Source: Linyphia triangularis
Taxonomy: Eukaryota > Arthropoda > Arachnida > Araneae > Linyphiidae
NCBI GenBank assembly: GCA_963978545.1
Contig: OZ021727.1
Coordinates: 59,222,487 to 59,286,486, forward strand
Direction: 5' to 3'
Length of the DNA: 64,000 bases
The notes beneath the pieces are model-generated. The model saw nothing but the letters and a program-made list of their open reading frames with translations. It was not told the origin of the DNA and searched no databases. Position 1 is the stretch's first letter; every line of letters starts with the position of its first letter. Of the stretch, positions 12,898 to 25,746 are shown piece by piece. A program made the position numbers and the translations under genes.

Positions 12898-14734
12898 TTA
12901 AACAGTTAAATTTATTTCATTCAAATTTGTGATTTTTAAGTTAATATAAAATGCAACTAGACATCAGTACTCAAAACGATGTTTTGAAAACTCTTTGAAA
13001 GATGATTCTAGTTTAGAAACACAACTATCCGAGTCTACCCCATTCAGTCATCATAGAATCGAATGCAAATCTATTTCAAAATTCATGAATTGCTTTCATG
13101 TTTGCCATTAACCCTTCCCAATTCTTACTGACGATAGAAATTACCCTTTTGAAAACAGAACTTCCTTTCAAATCAGTATCGCTGATTTTTGTTCCGGTAA
13201 CTGATTTTACTCTCAAAAAGGGGAAAAAAGAGGCTTTTCTTATTCATCATTAAACGGGAAACGTGTCGTTCAGATATCAGAGATCCATCATCACTTCTTT
13301 CTTCTTTCGTGGATTTTTATCAGTTTTCACAATCACCCATTGTTGTGCTTGACTGAATTCTCGCAGCATTTTCTAGGGAAGTTATCGAAACTGGAATTGT
13401 GATAATTTTTCTCTTTGAATCGATCTTCTGTGGGTGAACAAAATTTATGGAAAAAATAGGAAATGCATTAACTTGAAGAATTGCGCTGTTCAAGCGTGAC
13501 ATGAGAAATAAGCTCGTTTGACGTATCGTTGAGGAAAGACATTCGTCTTATATTTGTCTTGTACGATGTACAATATCATCAACTCTAATATTAAATTACT
13601 TGCAGTATTGTCACATTATTTTTATATGAATATTATTATCAACAAAAGTATGAATTTTTGTAATTTAATTTAATATAATTCACGCTTATATATAATTACA
13701 TTTAATATTAATGTGATGAATACACAATTTATTTATGTGTAGATTGTTTAAATTTATTTCCAAAAGACTGATGGTTCAATCAGCATTAAAAAAATTACCA
13801 CTTAATTTATTTCAAAGAATTATCTGTACCTTTCTCAACAGAATAAAAAAATTAAAAAAAAAAAAAAATGTTCTCATGATCACCTCACATTCTCATCATC
13901 TCACCATCAGCGATGCAACAGCATCTAAAACTACAATTTCTAGCTGTTTACAAAATATCTCACCCAATTTACATTCTGACCTATCAATTTCAAATCGGTG
14001 AGTGACTTAAATTCAATTTATTCACGCATGTGCAATATAGAATATACATTTTCTACGAACTTCAAGGAAATGTCCACTGACAAGTTGAAAGTTGTCACTA
14101 CTTGAGAGCGTGCATTTTCGCAACAAATTTAAAATTATTGCATTCTTAAAAAATGGATTTCAGAGTAAATTAGAATTAAAAAAAAAAATAATAATAATTA
14201 TGTTCAATTATTTACAGCATCTCTATTACAACAAGACTCAGTTCCCAAGATTGTTTTTATCTTATTAATAACCAATGATGATTGTGTCAAGTCTAGGAAT
14301 GCAATCTAGAGCATCTGAAAAAAAAAAAAAAAAAAACCTTTTTAAAAGTGCTTTTCATTCACAAATTGTTTGGTAAATCGTAGAAATCTCCTTAAGGGCA
14401 AATATTGCTAATTATTTTTATCAGAAAAACGGATGTTTTTAATGGGACTAACAAGTCGATATATTTTGCCCAATAGTTAGACAAAGCAAGTTTAACAACT
14501 AACTAGGCGCCTTAAGGTAATTTATCCTAATATATTAGGAACTTGTTTCTATAACACAATATTAGCTGTTATTATGTATACGATGCAGTATGAATTTTGT
14601 ATATTATATTTCTATACTATAATTATTACACTTTTATACTATTGGATTATTATTTTTAATAGTGAATAAATTATGATGGACCTTCTCATAGAATGATTTT
14701 TAAATATATAATTTTACACGTGCAACATGTGACA

Positions 14735-14744
14735 TTATATATAT

Positions 14745-14792
<48 letters not shown>

Positions 14793-14825
14793 TATATATA
14801 TATATATAAATAAATATATATAGAT
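14735..14825. repeat. (TA)n microsatellite, interrupted
   Basis: A TA dinucleotide tract broken by AAT and GAT interruptions over about 90 bp. Confidence 0.9.
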
Positions 14826-16480
14826 AAAATACGTACTAATAAAATGCAAATGATACCATTGAAATTTATTATTTTAAATTTTAAGTAATGTTTTACATTA
14901 GTTGCAATGTGTTCATACTTACCTAAGATTTTAGAGTGTGTTATTTCATTAAGAAAAGGAACTTACGTCAACTTATGATATTCTATAATTGCACGTTTAC
15001 AATATTAATGAGTTAATTATTTATTTCTCACGTATAGTATTTATTAAAAAAAATGTGTTGTGATTTATGTTTAATGAACTCTTTTCAACTTTAAACTAAT
15101 TTTATTTTATTTATATTTATAAAACTTTGAAGGTAAAAAGTATATGTGTTTGCATGCTTTAAGTTAACTAGAACATTTTAATTGTGAATAATTTTATATT
15201 TGGGGAATATTAAAAGTAGGAAACGTATTAAAATATAATCTTCATGTGATTTCAAAAATGTGTGTACTTTCTCATTCAAAATAACACAATTATTTTTATT
15301 AAGACATTTATCATAAAACTGCAATATTTAATTCAAAATATCAAGCTGAACTTCTGTTTTTACTATTGTTTTTAGTTAGAACATTAATGATTTCAGAATC
15401 TATTTTAATCACTTTTATTTACTAGCAACCAATTCGCGTAAATATTTGATGCATCACATTCTATCACCCATATAATATGCTTAGTTTGAAACCTGGTTTC
15501 TGCGGTACCGGAACATCCACCATCCCTTGAGAATTGGTATCCTTATTTTTAAATTTATGAGTATGTGTTATTTGTAGATAAGATAAGTTTATCAGATTAT
15601 ATAAATTTTCCGTCTGAAACAATCTTTGTAAGTTTTCGTCTGACTTTCAAAATATACATAAAATATATATTTTAATTAACACAAGAGTATTCATTTTACA
15701 AATTCGCTACAGTAAATTTGTAAGTGAATTATTTATTGGATTCAATGAACCCATGATTTAATTAAATAACCTTAATTAAGTCCTACAAAGCATATTCACT
15801 GAATTACTTAACTGATATTCGTAATATAATTCCTGTTTTCAATAAATTTGTCATTTTTTGTGAATGTTAGAAATATGATAAGTATTACCTTACCCAATTT
15901 TGATTGCATAGAAACAAATTAAAACTTAAGCAGAATAAATTCCCAAATATTTTACTAGAACTGTTATATGGTGACAAATAGAAATTTTTTTCTACCCTAC
16001 GTGATGTTTTTCTTTGAATGTTACATCAGAAAATGTGTTGCTGTTTAACTGCACTTCAAAACTTCAAACACCTTTAGTTATTGACATTAGTATGTAAATA
16101 ATTAGTTTTGTTTTGATTATTAGATTAGATTTCGTTGCGTCTTCATAATTTTATGCATACTTGAGTTCTTCTATGCTTATTTAATTGTAATATGTGGAGT
16201 ATATGAACCAAAGTAATGAAAGTCTCCGAAGCATTTATTTTTTACATTAGAAAATCATAGTTTAATAATTAAATATAAACCTTACTTCAGTATCAATAAA
16301 AATGTATAATTAATTATAAATATTTGAAATATTGATAAAATATATGATTATTGTAAATTTTTCAAGACACTATATTCAAGTTTTATTTCTTAATAAATAA
16401 TTTTACTAGTATTGGTGAACCCCACAAACTAACGCCGAACGTATAATCAATCACTTAAAATACAAAAACATATTTTTTAC

Positions 16481-16600
16481 CTTTCCCAAATTTCCACCTG
16501 ACCACTGGACGAGGCTGTCCTTCCGCCTGACAATCGAAGGTGACAGAAATTCCTTCCAATGCTGATTGATCGCTAGGCTTGATGACCCAAACGGGTGGGG
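16481..16600 (-). CDS. Dscam: Dscam-like exon: N-terminal half of an Ig domain (Ig8 position)
   Basis: A 120-bp exon with acceptor TTTCGTTTCAG before 16600 and donor GTAAAA after 16481, phase 1 at both ends. It encodes about 40 residues, beginning APPVWVIKPSDQSALEG once joined to the upstream exon. The B-strand Cys (TFDCQAEG) and the C-strand Trp (VVRWKFGK) are present. The exon then stops, so the F-strand Cys must come from a further exon outside the window. In insect Dscam a very similar PPxW start follows Ig7, which places this as Ig8. It lies 2.25 kb downstream of the Ig7-like exon. Ig repeats of Dscam form the extracellular recognition region used in neuronal self-avoidance and, in some arthropods, immunity. 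The paralogue cannot be settled here. Confidence 0.85.
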
Positions 16601-18852
16601 CTGAAACGAAAAGGAAGCAAACTGATGCCAAAAACCTTTTAGAAGCTACAATAAATTAGTCAATAGTTTTATGTGAATGTAAGTTTATTTAAAATGCATC
16701 TTTCAACTGTTATGATTTCTAAGATTACAGCTTCAATTTCGTGAAAACTTCAGTGAAGCAAATTAACAAATGGAAAGGTTCCGGAAAGCAAATTAACAAA
16801 CAACAGTTTCGGTCAAAAGCTGAGAGAAAAATGTCATATTTTTCTCAGTTCAGGTACTTAGCAATTAGCAAATACTGTTCAACACTTCACAAATTATCTT
16901 CCACTTTCTTTTAAAATATAGTATCTTAATTTGCAATATGGTATGCATTCTATTTTTTTTTTATTTTTTTATATCATGTAAGTTATTTTGTGCCTATAGT
17001 CATTAAATTTGTATTAGGTTTTGAAAAGAATAAAAATGTTTAAGGTAATGCTAACGATGGTAATTTATCTTTGAATTTAACACATTTTCAATTGCAAATT
17101 GTATTAGTTATTGAGTTATATGGAATATCAAAAGGTATCTAGAGAAATCAAGCAATCACGATTAAATGATAAAATATAAAATAACACGAATAATAAATGG
17201 GGTGTATTTTTGAGTTCTGAAGAATGAATTAATTTTTTTTTAAAGTTATATATTAGTAACTATTCTTAAATAAAATTAGTTTTTTATATAAAAAATCTCT
17301 AAAATATATCTTGATTATACAACAGATCTTAAGAATATGTTCATTTCAAAGCACATTTCGATATTATAAATTTACCTTCACATGATTTACATTGTTTAAA
17401 ATAATTTACATAGGATTCTGGCAAGCAACATTTTATAAAATTCAAATAAAATATAAGCGAAAGTTCTTTGAGGTTTTTATACTGCATACCATACCACAAA
17501 GACGAAATTCCGCATTTGCTTGAATAAGTTATTCATGTTCCATACTAAGATGAAATGCATAAGGACTGCCCCTCATCAAATACAACATCATTCTGAATAA
17601 CCATTCATGTGATTGGTACCTTCTCTACTCTATCATGAGTATGAGTTACGAGTGGATACAAGATGGAATCAAAATGCATCATTAGTTTCAGCTTGGAATA
17701 CATTTGCGGTCCCTGGATTATGGCTGTTTGCTGTCTTCAATGAATGTTTGAGTTTCAACTGGACATTATAAAAGAGAAAAGGAAAGGCCGATACGCTATT
17801 CTTGTGGAGTGGTGTAAGTTTTGGAATTTTATCCGAACAAGTTGAAAATGTAAAAGGGAATGTGTGTCATGGATTTTGATATGGAATTTCAATCGTGGAG
17901 AGTTATCCTTACCCGACTTTAAACTTCTCGTTTGAATTATCTTTACAGTTGGATTTTGAAATAGTTATGATGTTATAGGGAAAGGATTTAATTGGAAAAA
18001 TTTAAATGTATTAATATTTACTGCCTTATCATTATTAATTTTAAATATTGTACTAAATTTTTAAATTTTTCTCTATTGTCTACCATATAAATCCTTATTA
18101 TAACTTGTAAATTTATTATTAATTAAAACAATTGTATAGTAATACTTAAATTGTGAGTTTCAATGCGTTGCGTTTATATAAGATAACAAGCAATAGTTTT
18201 AGTAGTTTTGCTGTTGTAATGTTTAAGTGTAGAACTTTTTAAAAAACATCTCAGATTCGCATTAATGATATTGCAATTACCTGATATTTGCAAAATGTCA
18301 TCAATTTGTTCATGACATATGACTATTTATTATTTTGAAGCAATACTAAAACTATAAAACTTTGCTTAGTGCAAGCTCCTGTTTAAAAAAAGAATGTAAC
18401 TCTCCAAATGTTTTAACTAATCCTTGTGCCAATCACAGAACTGTATTATTTTACAAAAGCCGTCTTAAAGTACCACTCATTGAGTTGCACTACATATTAA
18501 CGACGCTTATGGCATGAATGAATTTTTCTATTACCAAAAAACGTAACATATCTATTAATGTACAGTATATAGCTATCAAGTATTTTTAGAAAAAAATTAT
18601 ACAAACATAATAAACTAAACATAAAACTTTGCATTATATGCTTATAATAATTAAAATAAATTTTATATGTTAAATATGTAATACCAAATCAAATTATAAA
18701 ATAAATTCAATTAAAAATAATTTCCTTACAAATAACTTCAAGAAAACTATTGAAAACATGTCACTGAAATATCATGGGTATGGAAATCTGCAAACACAAT
18801 TTTTCTTTCCCAACATAAATCTAGAATCCTCCCAAGTCGAACCGAACCTTAC
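16601..18852 (-). other. Intron between the Ig7-like and Ig8a exons
   Basis: This 2252-bp intron runs from donor GTAAGG at 18852 to acceptor CAG before 16600. It is the shortest intron in the window. I see AT-rich sequence, no second Ig cassette and no recognisable mobile element. The part at 17460-17800 is less AT-rich, without a clear reading frame. Confidence 0.8.
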
Positions 18853-19140
18853 CTTTGACAACCATTATGGAAGTGTAATTAGTTGCCGCCGCACTGTTCG
18901 ACGCAAAGCACGTGTAATTGCCGCTGTGGTGTCTGGAGACGTGATTGATGATCAGCGATGAGACGAAATCAGTGATTGGTACGATCTGGATGTCTGGGGA
19001 GGTTTCCTTCAAGAGGCGACCATTCCTGTACCACGTAAGGGAGATCGGAGGATCTCCAGCAATCACGGAACAGATGATGGAACTCCTCATCCCTTCTTCC
19101 AGGTTTTCGGAGAAACTAAAAGGGCTGATCATCGGTGCAG
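18853..19140 (-). CDS. Dscam: Dscam-like exon: complete Ig domain (Ig7 position)
   Basis: A 288-bp exon, phase 1 at both ends, with acceptor TTTTCTTCAG before 19140 and donor GTAAGG after 18853. Its 96 residues are one whole Ig domain: start APMISPFSFSENLEEG, B-strand Cys in IICSVIAGD, C-strand Trp in LTWYRNG, and F-strand Cys in SGNYTCFASN. Two N-glycosylation sequons (NYT) sit near the end. The PFSF start is a hallmark of Dscam Ig7, encoded in insects by the alternatively used exon 9 cluster. Here I see one copy, with 16.8 kb of intron before it and no Ig-like ORF in that intron. Joining to the neighbours gives VVTAPMI upstream and VVKAPPV downstream, both in frame. Confidence 0.9.
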
Positions 19141-22100
19141 CTGAAGAAAAAATATTAAAGTATTGTGTAATATTATACTAATTATGAATCCTAAATGAGA
19201 GAGTACAAATAGTACTTATTGGTTTAAGACAAAACATAACTATCAAATGTTATTTTTTTTTTAATTTTATGAAATATTGAGAGTTCATGTTTATTTCCTT
19301 TTCCTTAATTTTTCACCACCTTTTTAAAATAAATAATTATTTGTTCCTGATAGAAATATGCAGTTGTGAATGAATTGTTAGGAACATTTAAAAAAAAAAA
19401 ATCTGTTTCTTTTGTTTTCTTTTTTTTTTTTTAATAAAGACGTAATTGATTATCTTTGCAGTTGCTATAACTTTAAGATACCTAATTTAAAACTTAAATT
19501 TTTTGCTTTACTATTTAAAGTCAAACAAATATATTTTATAAGTGTTTTAATTCATAATTATCTTTATAAGTAGTATATATAAACGAGTTTTTTCAATATT
19601 CATATACACAAGCAAGAATGCATCTTTAATGTAAAAAATATTTTTTAAATTATATGTTTTAGAAATATATCCAGTTGTTCAACAAGAAATTTAAGGAATT
19701 GCGTAACAAAAAATTGTGAACATAAATGTACACCATGTATTCAATGTATATTACTTTATTAAAATAACTACGACCACCGAAAGAAGCACCGCAGATATTA
19801 AAACATTAAACATAATTTATATATAATTGATAATTTTTTTTCAGATTTATTTTTTATCAAAATACAATAAATATGTATGAAATACGAGTTCTGAGTTAAC
19901 TCAGTACATTATATAAAGTATTTAAATAATATATACTTTTTTAAATTGAAGTAAAAATATTACTTTAAAAATTATAAATTGTCTGTAATATTTAAGTATA
20001 TTGAGACATATCACTATTGATAGTCGTAATCCCTTCTATTTTTCATTCCAATTTTTTTACCTTATTCACTTTGTAAAAGTATCCAAACAATAATTTCTAT
20101 CCGGATCTATTTATCCCTCTACTGGATGCTGATTAACTTACAACAATCCAATGCTAATTCCGAGAGTTATATTGATTCAGAACGCTACCTATGTTAATTA
20201 AATAAATAAATGAATTTTCAAAAAGGTGTGAAATTCTGTTATTTATAACAATAAAAGTATTGTCTCTTTTATTGAGCTATATTGCAATAGGGCAGCACTG
20301 ATACACGTTATTTTTTTTATCCTTGTCTAACCTATTATCCATTCCAGTTCTTTGAACCAGCAGTCCAACCTTATTACAAATAAGAGGCTCTATTACTCGA
20401 TGAGTTGCCCTCTTCATCTGATTTGAAGGCAACAGTTCATTAATTCAAGCTCCACTCCGGTTGATTCGAGAACGCTACTGGTATGTTTGTGAACTTGCAA
20501 TGTACACACACAAATCATATCCTGATTGTGTACAGCTCCCAAGTCCTACATCAAACCCTATTGCAAACTGGCGTTTGTGTGTCCCTCATAAATGCCCTCG
20601 CTACAAACGTAGTTCATGGGGAGTGCGTTGCATACTATAAATTAGCCTATTAGATTAAGTCGCTCAAATTAATTTCTATAAACCAGGAGGATGTTTAATC
20701 ATGGGAAGATATATAGGATTGAAGTATGAAATTGGGTGTCTGAATCACAGAAGTTAATTAATGTATAGTAGTTCATTAATAAAATAAATCCAATGAATGT
20801 TTTATATATTTCAAATACCATGAAAAGTATTCTACACATTTTAAATATTAAAAAAAAAAAAAAAAAAATTCATCATTAAAAAAATTATTTTCAATCTGAA
20901 TCTTTTGTATTTTGAATTATATTTATTTACTATTGGGCTGAAAAGAATTTTAAAAATGAGATTACATATTTTGTTTAACCGAAAGCTTAGGAAATTACAG
21001 TTGTATAAATGAAATAGAGTATCTCATTCCTAGAGTAATTATATTAAGCAGAGTAAATACATAAATTCATGGTTTTTAAATATCAATTAGCAGATCGTAA
21101 ATATTGAATCGTTTGATCAGAAGTTTTAGAACCTTGAATTTTAGTAAAAAATGCTATAAATTTGGGCAATATTTCATATTCAATTCACATTTATATGATT
21201 TTTTAGTAATTACTGTTTTTTAACTAGAATATTGTAACGAAGCACAGAATTAAGAGTAATTACTTATTCGACAAAAGAGTCTATGGGTATAATAGTTATA
21301 TAACGTAAACATATAAATATCTTAGGATAAGGAGTTTATATTTCGTTTGATGAAGATAAATAGTACAGATATATATCATATTGAAACACGTTCAAATACA
21401 AAACTGTCATCTGCAGCTTTTGCCTACATTTATCAAATATCAGAACTAGGGGCTATTTTTCCTTTCTTCTATGTGTTTCTTTTATTATTGAAGTAGTAAT
21501 TCGCAGTTGACAAATTGCGAAGGTTTGTCAAAAGTTCCTAAACACTCCTTGATAGAACAGCGCACAACGCCTGAAAGGTATTTCCTTGAGTTGTCGGATT
21601 TCAGTTACATTCTGGTTACGGTATATTAGCGATAGTTTATCAATAGCAGGTGTCTCAAAAGTTAGAAGATTGTGCAATCCTTCAAGATAATCTATAAGCT
21701 AAAGGTTTTGAAGTAGAACTACAATGCAATTACGATATAATTTTGTTTACAAACAGTATTTTACATATATAAGATTCTTGTTTTTAAATATTGAATTTAA
21801 AATGCTTATTAAATTGAATTGATGTTATATTATTATAAAGATCTTTTTTATAATTTTATAATAAGTTAATTAAATTTATTAAATGTAAATAATGTTTAAT
21901 TTTACCGTGCATTAAAAACTTAAATATTGTAAATTTATGATTATTTTTAGTTAACTTATTGCAAAATATTTTATCAATAAATTATTATCTTTAAAATGTT
22001 TCAATATTAATTGTGTGCTTTAAAAATGCTAACATATTTTCAACCAATGTTTATTAATTGTTGTCGTATTTATATTATCATTTACAAAAAATTGAATTAA

Positions 22101-22158
22101 ATTGTTTCATGTTGGTTGAAATACGAGAAGAATAATTGTTTAGTTGTTAATTTATGCC

Positions 22159-23360
22159 TTAAAGGGGAGTTAGTACACAAAAATTTATAAATAATTAATT
22201 TTGAGTTTATTATTATTTATAAAAATATAAATTATTCTTCTTTAAAACCCTTTCAGTCCCAATTATTTATTTTTCATTTTAAAAATCTGAAATTTATAAA
22301 ATATACTCATTTGGTATCCAGAATAACAGGGTTGAAAGCAATTTTTTTTTGTTTAATTTTTTAATTAAAATTAAAAATGATTCCAAATGGCATCATTGAG
22401 CATTAGGTATAGGACAAGTCTAAAGCTATTTCGCTTCGGCATTTCTAAATAAATCAAATAAAATTTGAAATCTTCTATTTAGTCGTAAATATATCTTAAC
22501 GTAGTGAATACTGCTAGAAAAAATAGCAACAACGTAGTAATAACAATTAGAATCTAAAATAAATAATATAGCCGGGAAAAGGTGTTGAGTTGTACTTAAC
22601 TCCCACTGATGCCAAATGGAATCATCACTTTTCAATCATTGCAAATGTTAAAATTTTAAAATATTTATTCGTTAAAAATGGTTAATATACAATTTTTAAA
22701 TATTAAAGAAAATAATACGAACATATTTAAAAGAGTTATTTAATTTAAATTACTTAAAAAATTAAATTAATTTCGGCATCTTTTTCTGAATTGAGAAAAC
22801 ATAAAAAAGCCTCATTTCATTCAGCAACAGAACCTGTGCAGGCATATATTGGTGAAAAAGAAAAATATATTTGGGCAGAGAATAGTTTGATGATTGTAAA
22901 AACGTTGATTCGAATTCACTGGGAGTATTAGGTGAGGAGAAAAAACATTGTAAATGTTATGATTCCAATTGGCATCACTGGGAGTGAAAGGGTTAAAATG
23001 ATACCTAATTTGTAATAATACCTCAAAAAGAAATAATTTTTATGATTTTTTTAACACAAAACTGGTAACTATTAGTGTAAGTAAAGTTTTCTTTAAAATG
23101 CGTTTTTCTCACATTCTGCGTTTTCTACAAGTATCCAACATGTTGCGTTTTCTTCATGTAACTTCTTTTCAGAAACTGCGCAAACTATCTTCCTGAAATT
23201 TTTACCACATATTCCTTTAATGTATTTGCATATATTGAAGTGAGTTTTTGTTGTTATTTTAAAAATATTTTTTAGTTTTGGTTTTTTTCGGCAAAAAAAC
23301 AAACAAACTTGAGTGACTTTTACGAAAATTCATTTTAAAAAAAGTAAATGGATCATAATC
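22159..23360 (+). repeat. Dispersed repeat, copy 1, split by a MITE
   Basis: Sequence left of the MITE (22159-22247, starting TTAAAGGGGAGTTAGTAC) and right of it (22999-23360) aligns continuously with 63323-63970. Shared blocks include TGTAATAATACCTCA, AACTATTAGTGTAAG, TCTTTAAAATGCGTTTTTC and AAAAAAAGTAAATG. The class is unknown and no protein is supported. The strand is given as that of the second copy, which is in the same orientation. Confidence 0.7.
22248..22992. mobile_element. MITE with CCCTTTCA termini, 745 bp
   Basis: The inverted ends are CCCTTTCAGTCCC (22248-22260) and, as reverse complement of 22980-22992, CCCTTTCACTCCC, with one mismatch. Each is flanked by TTAAAA (22242-22247 and 22993-22998). 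TTAA-containing flanks and CCC ends suggest a piggyBac-type element, although a 6-bp duplication is longer than the canonical TTAA. The interior repeats a partly palindromic unit three times (TGATTCCAAATGGCATCA and its inversions near 22379, 22606 and 22961), possibly transposase-binding sites. There is no coding capacity. Confidence 0.7.
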
Positions 23361-25537
23361 AAAAATGTACATGAAATATGCCAACTTAACAATACCATTA
23401 TAGAGGGTAAAAACTCTCCTTAAGAAAATATCTTTACAAAAGTAATGTAAGAATTTTAATTTGATATAATGCATATCAATTCTTCATTTAATTACTAAAC
23501 ATGGTGGCTAGCGTAAAAGAGCTCCCACGTTTCAGATTGTTAAACGCAATTCAGAATGTCACTTAAATTTCAGGGCTCTGCATGTTGGTTCTTTCATACT
23601 TTCTTAGCTTGTAAAGAGGAGGGTTATCTTCCATTAATTGAAGAAATATAAGATACTTTGATGCCAAAGATTTATTTTTAGATCATGTTTGTAAAGAATT
23701 AGGAAACGCAAGTTCAATCCAAAGAACGCGACGTTTTAGTAAAATCTTTTTCAGGTTTATTTCAATTAAAGTACTATCTATGGTTTCTATAATCTAAAAT
23801 TAGTTTATTCATTAATTTAGTGGTTTTTTTTTCAGTGTTTACATTATTCATTTACAAGTGTATTATTCATTCATTTTAAAGAATAATAATCATAAGTTAT
23901 GAAAGTTTCATGTAAATTTTGTCCATCAATAAATTCTATATATGGGGAAAGTAGTTTAATATGGTTATCAAACTGTTATATTATTTTCCAAGACAGATTG
24001 TAAAACAACTATGTTGCTAAAATAGTTTTTTTTCTTCTTCTTATATCTTAAAGTAGTTTTAGTTTTGATAGAAGACAAATTGCTTTTTTCATGAGTGGTT
24101 TGTCAAATGTGTCTTACACTTCAATCTATATTTGCACCTAAACAATTTTAATTTGAAAAGAGATGTAAAGTAATAAGTAATAAAAAAGTGTGTATTGTTT
24201 AATTTTGTAAAATATGATGCTTTGCTAGGAATTTGTTGCTTTCAAGTGGGAAGAAAAATCACGAATTTCTTCTTTTTGGATGGAACAAATTTAAGGAAAT
24301 GAGTTTGCTGGAAAACCATAAAACGTTACCAACACCATTAAATATATAAAGAAGCCATAATTGCTACAACCAAAACTTTGCAATGTAAAATTATTTTTGA
24401 CAAGCAATTCTTATAAGCCTCTAAGCCTCAAAATACAATTTTTTTCGAAACTCTGAATAAAAATAAATAGTAATGTGAACACAAAGTAATATAATCTCAA
24501 ATTGCGTCAAAGAAATCTGCAAACTCATTTCAAATAAAAATATCAGAAGAATGTAATAGAAACAAGGATTACGTTTTCTTATTTTAAATTTATCCAAAAA
24601 TTCAATTTGTGTTAAAGGATCAGGTAAGTTGAAAATCCTCTCTATCCATTACTTTTCTGATTCGTCTTTTATCCATCCTATAAAACGTAATCACATTTGC
24701 TATAATCCAAGTAGTAAAAGGTATAACACATGTATAATAATAAAACTATTACAGGTAGTATATAATTTGCATCAAGAATATATGGTCACTTTCTTATTTT
24801 TTTTTTTTTTTTTTTTTTTTAATTTTAAGTTTCAATTTGATACGATTCTTAAAGATTGAAGTCCGAGGCTATGAAATGTTGTATAGCTTATATCTTTATT
24901 TTCTTATGATTTATTTATAAATAAAATTGTACTATTTATACACGGTGTTTACAAGAGAATACTTTTGGAGGGCTATCTGTCCTTAACCAAACAAGTAAAT
25001 GCATCCATCTAAGACTAGTAGGAAATGAAAAATTCATAAAAAGTTCGTTATGAGTATTCACCTGTAATGCTAGTCGTAACAATGCAGGTTAATTTACTCA
25101 ATATGCACCGAGATGACAACTGCAGACCAAAAAGTGTTGTACAAAAAATATTGAGTTTGCATAATACGTATCTTTTAATATGCTCATGTTTAAACAGCAC
25201 CTCTTCACAAATATGCAAATAATCCTCCTGATAGAAGGTGTTTTTTTGTAGTGCGTTATAAATATCAAATGTCCTGGTCAATCGCATAGGCCTGGAACGA
25301 GAATATGGAATGGATTCGCCTAACAGTCCATAGCATCCAACTCGGTGACATAGCTGAAAACTATAAAGACCATATATCAAGGTATAGAAGACGTTGCGAA
25401 AGCGACGTTGCGAAAGCGAACCATACAAGTTACAATCTTATTCAAAATGATGAAGAACCTACAATTATAATTTTTTTTTTTTTAATGAGCTTGGCAAGGA
25501 TATAACCCTCATATATAAATTTATTGAAGTGACTTTT

Positions 25538-25746
25538 CCTAATCGCGTCAGGCAGACCATACGGTATAGTGGTTAGCGTGCTAGTTTCTAGACCGCGAGG
25601 TTACGGGTTCGAGTTCCGTGTTAGGCATGGGTGTTTGTAAATGTATGTTGGCTTGTCTAATGACGAATGTTTCGGCGCATTATAGCCCTCGTGTTGCTGA
25701 CGGCGCCAGATAATCTGAAAACAACCAACCAACCTAACCGCGTCAG
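25538..25746 (+). mobile_element. tRNA-derived SINE, copy A
   Basis: The tRNA-like head has an A box (TAGTGGTTAGCG) and a B box (GGTTCGAGTTCC). An unrelated body follows, ending in GGCGCCAGATAATCTGAAAA and an AACC-rich tail. Flanking direct repeats of 14 bp with one mismatch, CCTAATCGCGTCAG (25538-25551) and CCTAACCGCGTCAG (25733-25746), are the target duplication made by LINE-driven retroposition. The body is 25552-25732. The head resembles a tRNA-Asp/Glu D arm, but the copy is not a functional tRNA. A second copy of the same family lies at 29322-29534 in the same orientation. Confidence 0.9.

Larger units (their letters stand above)
1..16480 (-). other. Partial intron of the Dscam-like gene, downstream of the Ig8a exon
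   Basis: The GT donor of the Ig8a exon is at 16480-16479 and the intron runs leftward off the window. I looked for the missing second half of Ig8 (a DxGxYxC-type segment) and did not see it, so this intron is at least 16.4 kb. It holds the broken ORF at 1-282, a TA tract, a decayed Tc1-like transposase, an unclassified repeat at 5.3-6.0 kb, a SINE fragment and two MITEs. The stretches 283-1240, 3802-5265, 6004-7950, 8768-12677 and 12902-16480 are otherwise AT-rich sequence with poly-A/T runs, in which I see no coding or RNA gene. Confidence 0.7.

Noticed and set aside
25552..25632. tRNA gene, suggested by A and B boxes
   Set aside because: The acceptor ends pair poorly, the sequence runs on into a SINE body, and target duplications flank the whole unit, so it is a retroposon.
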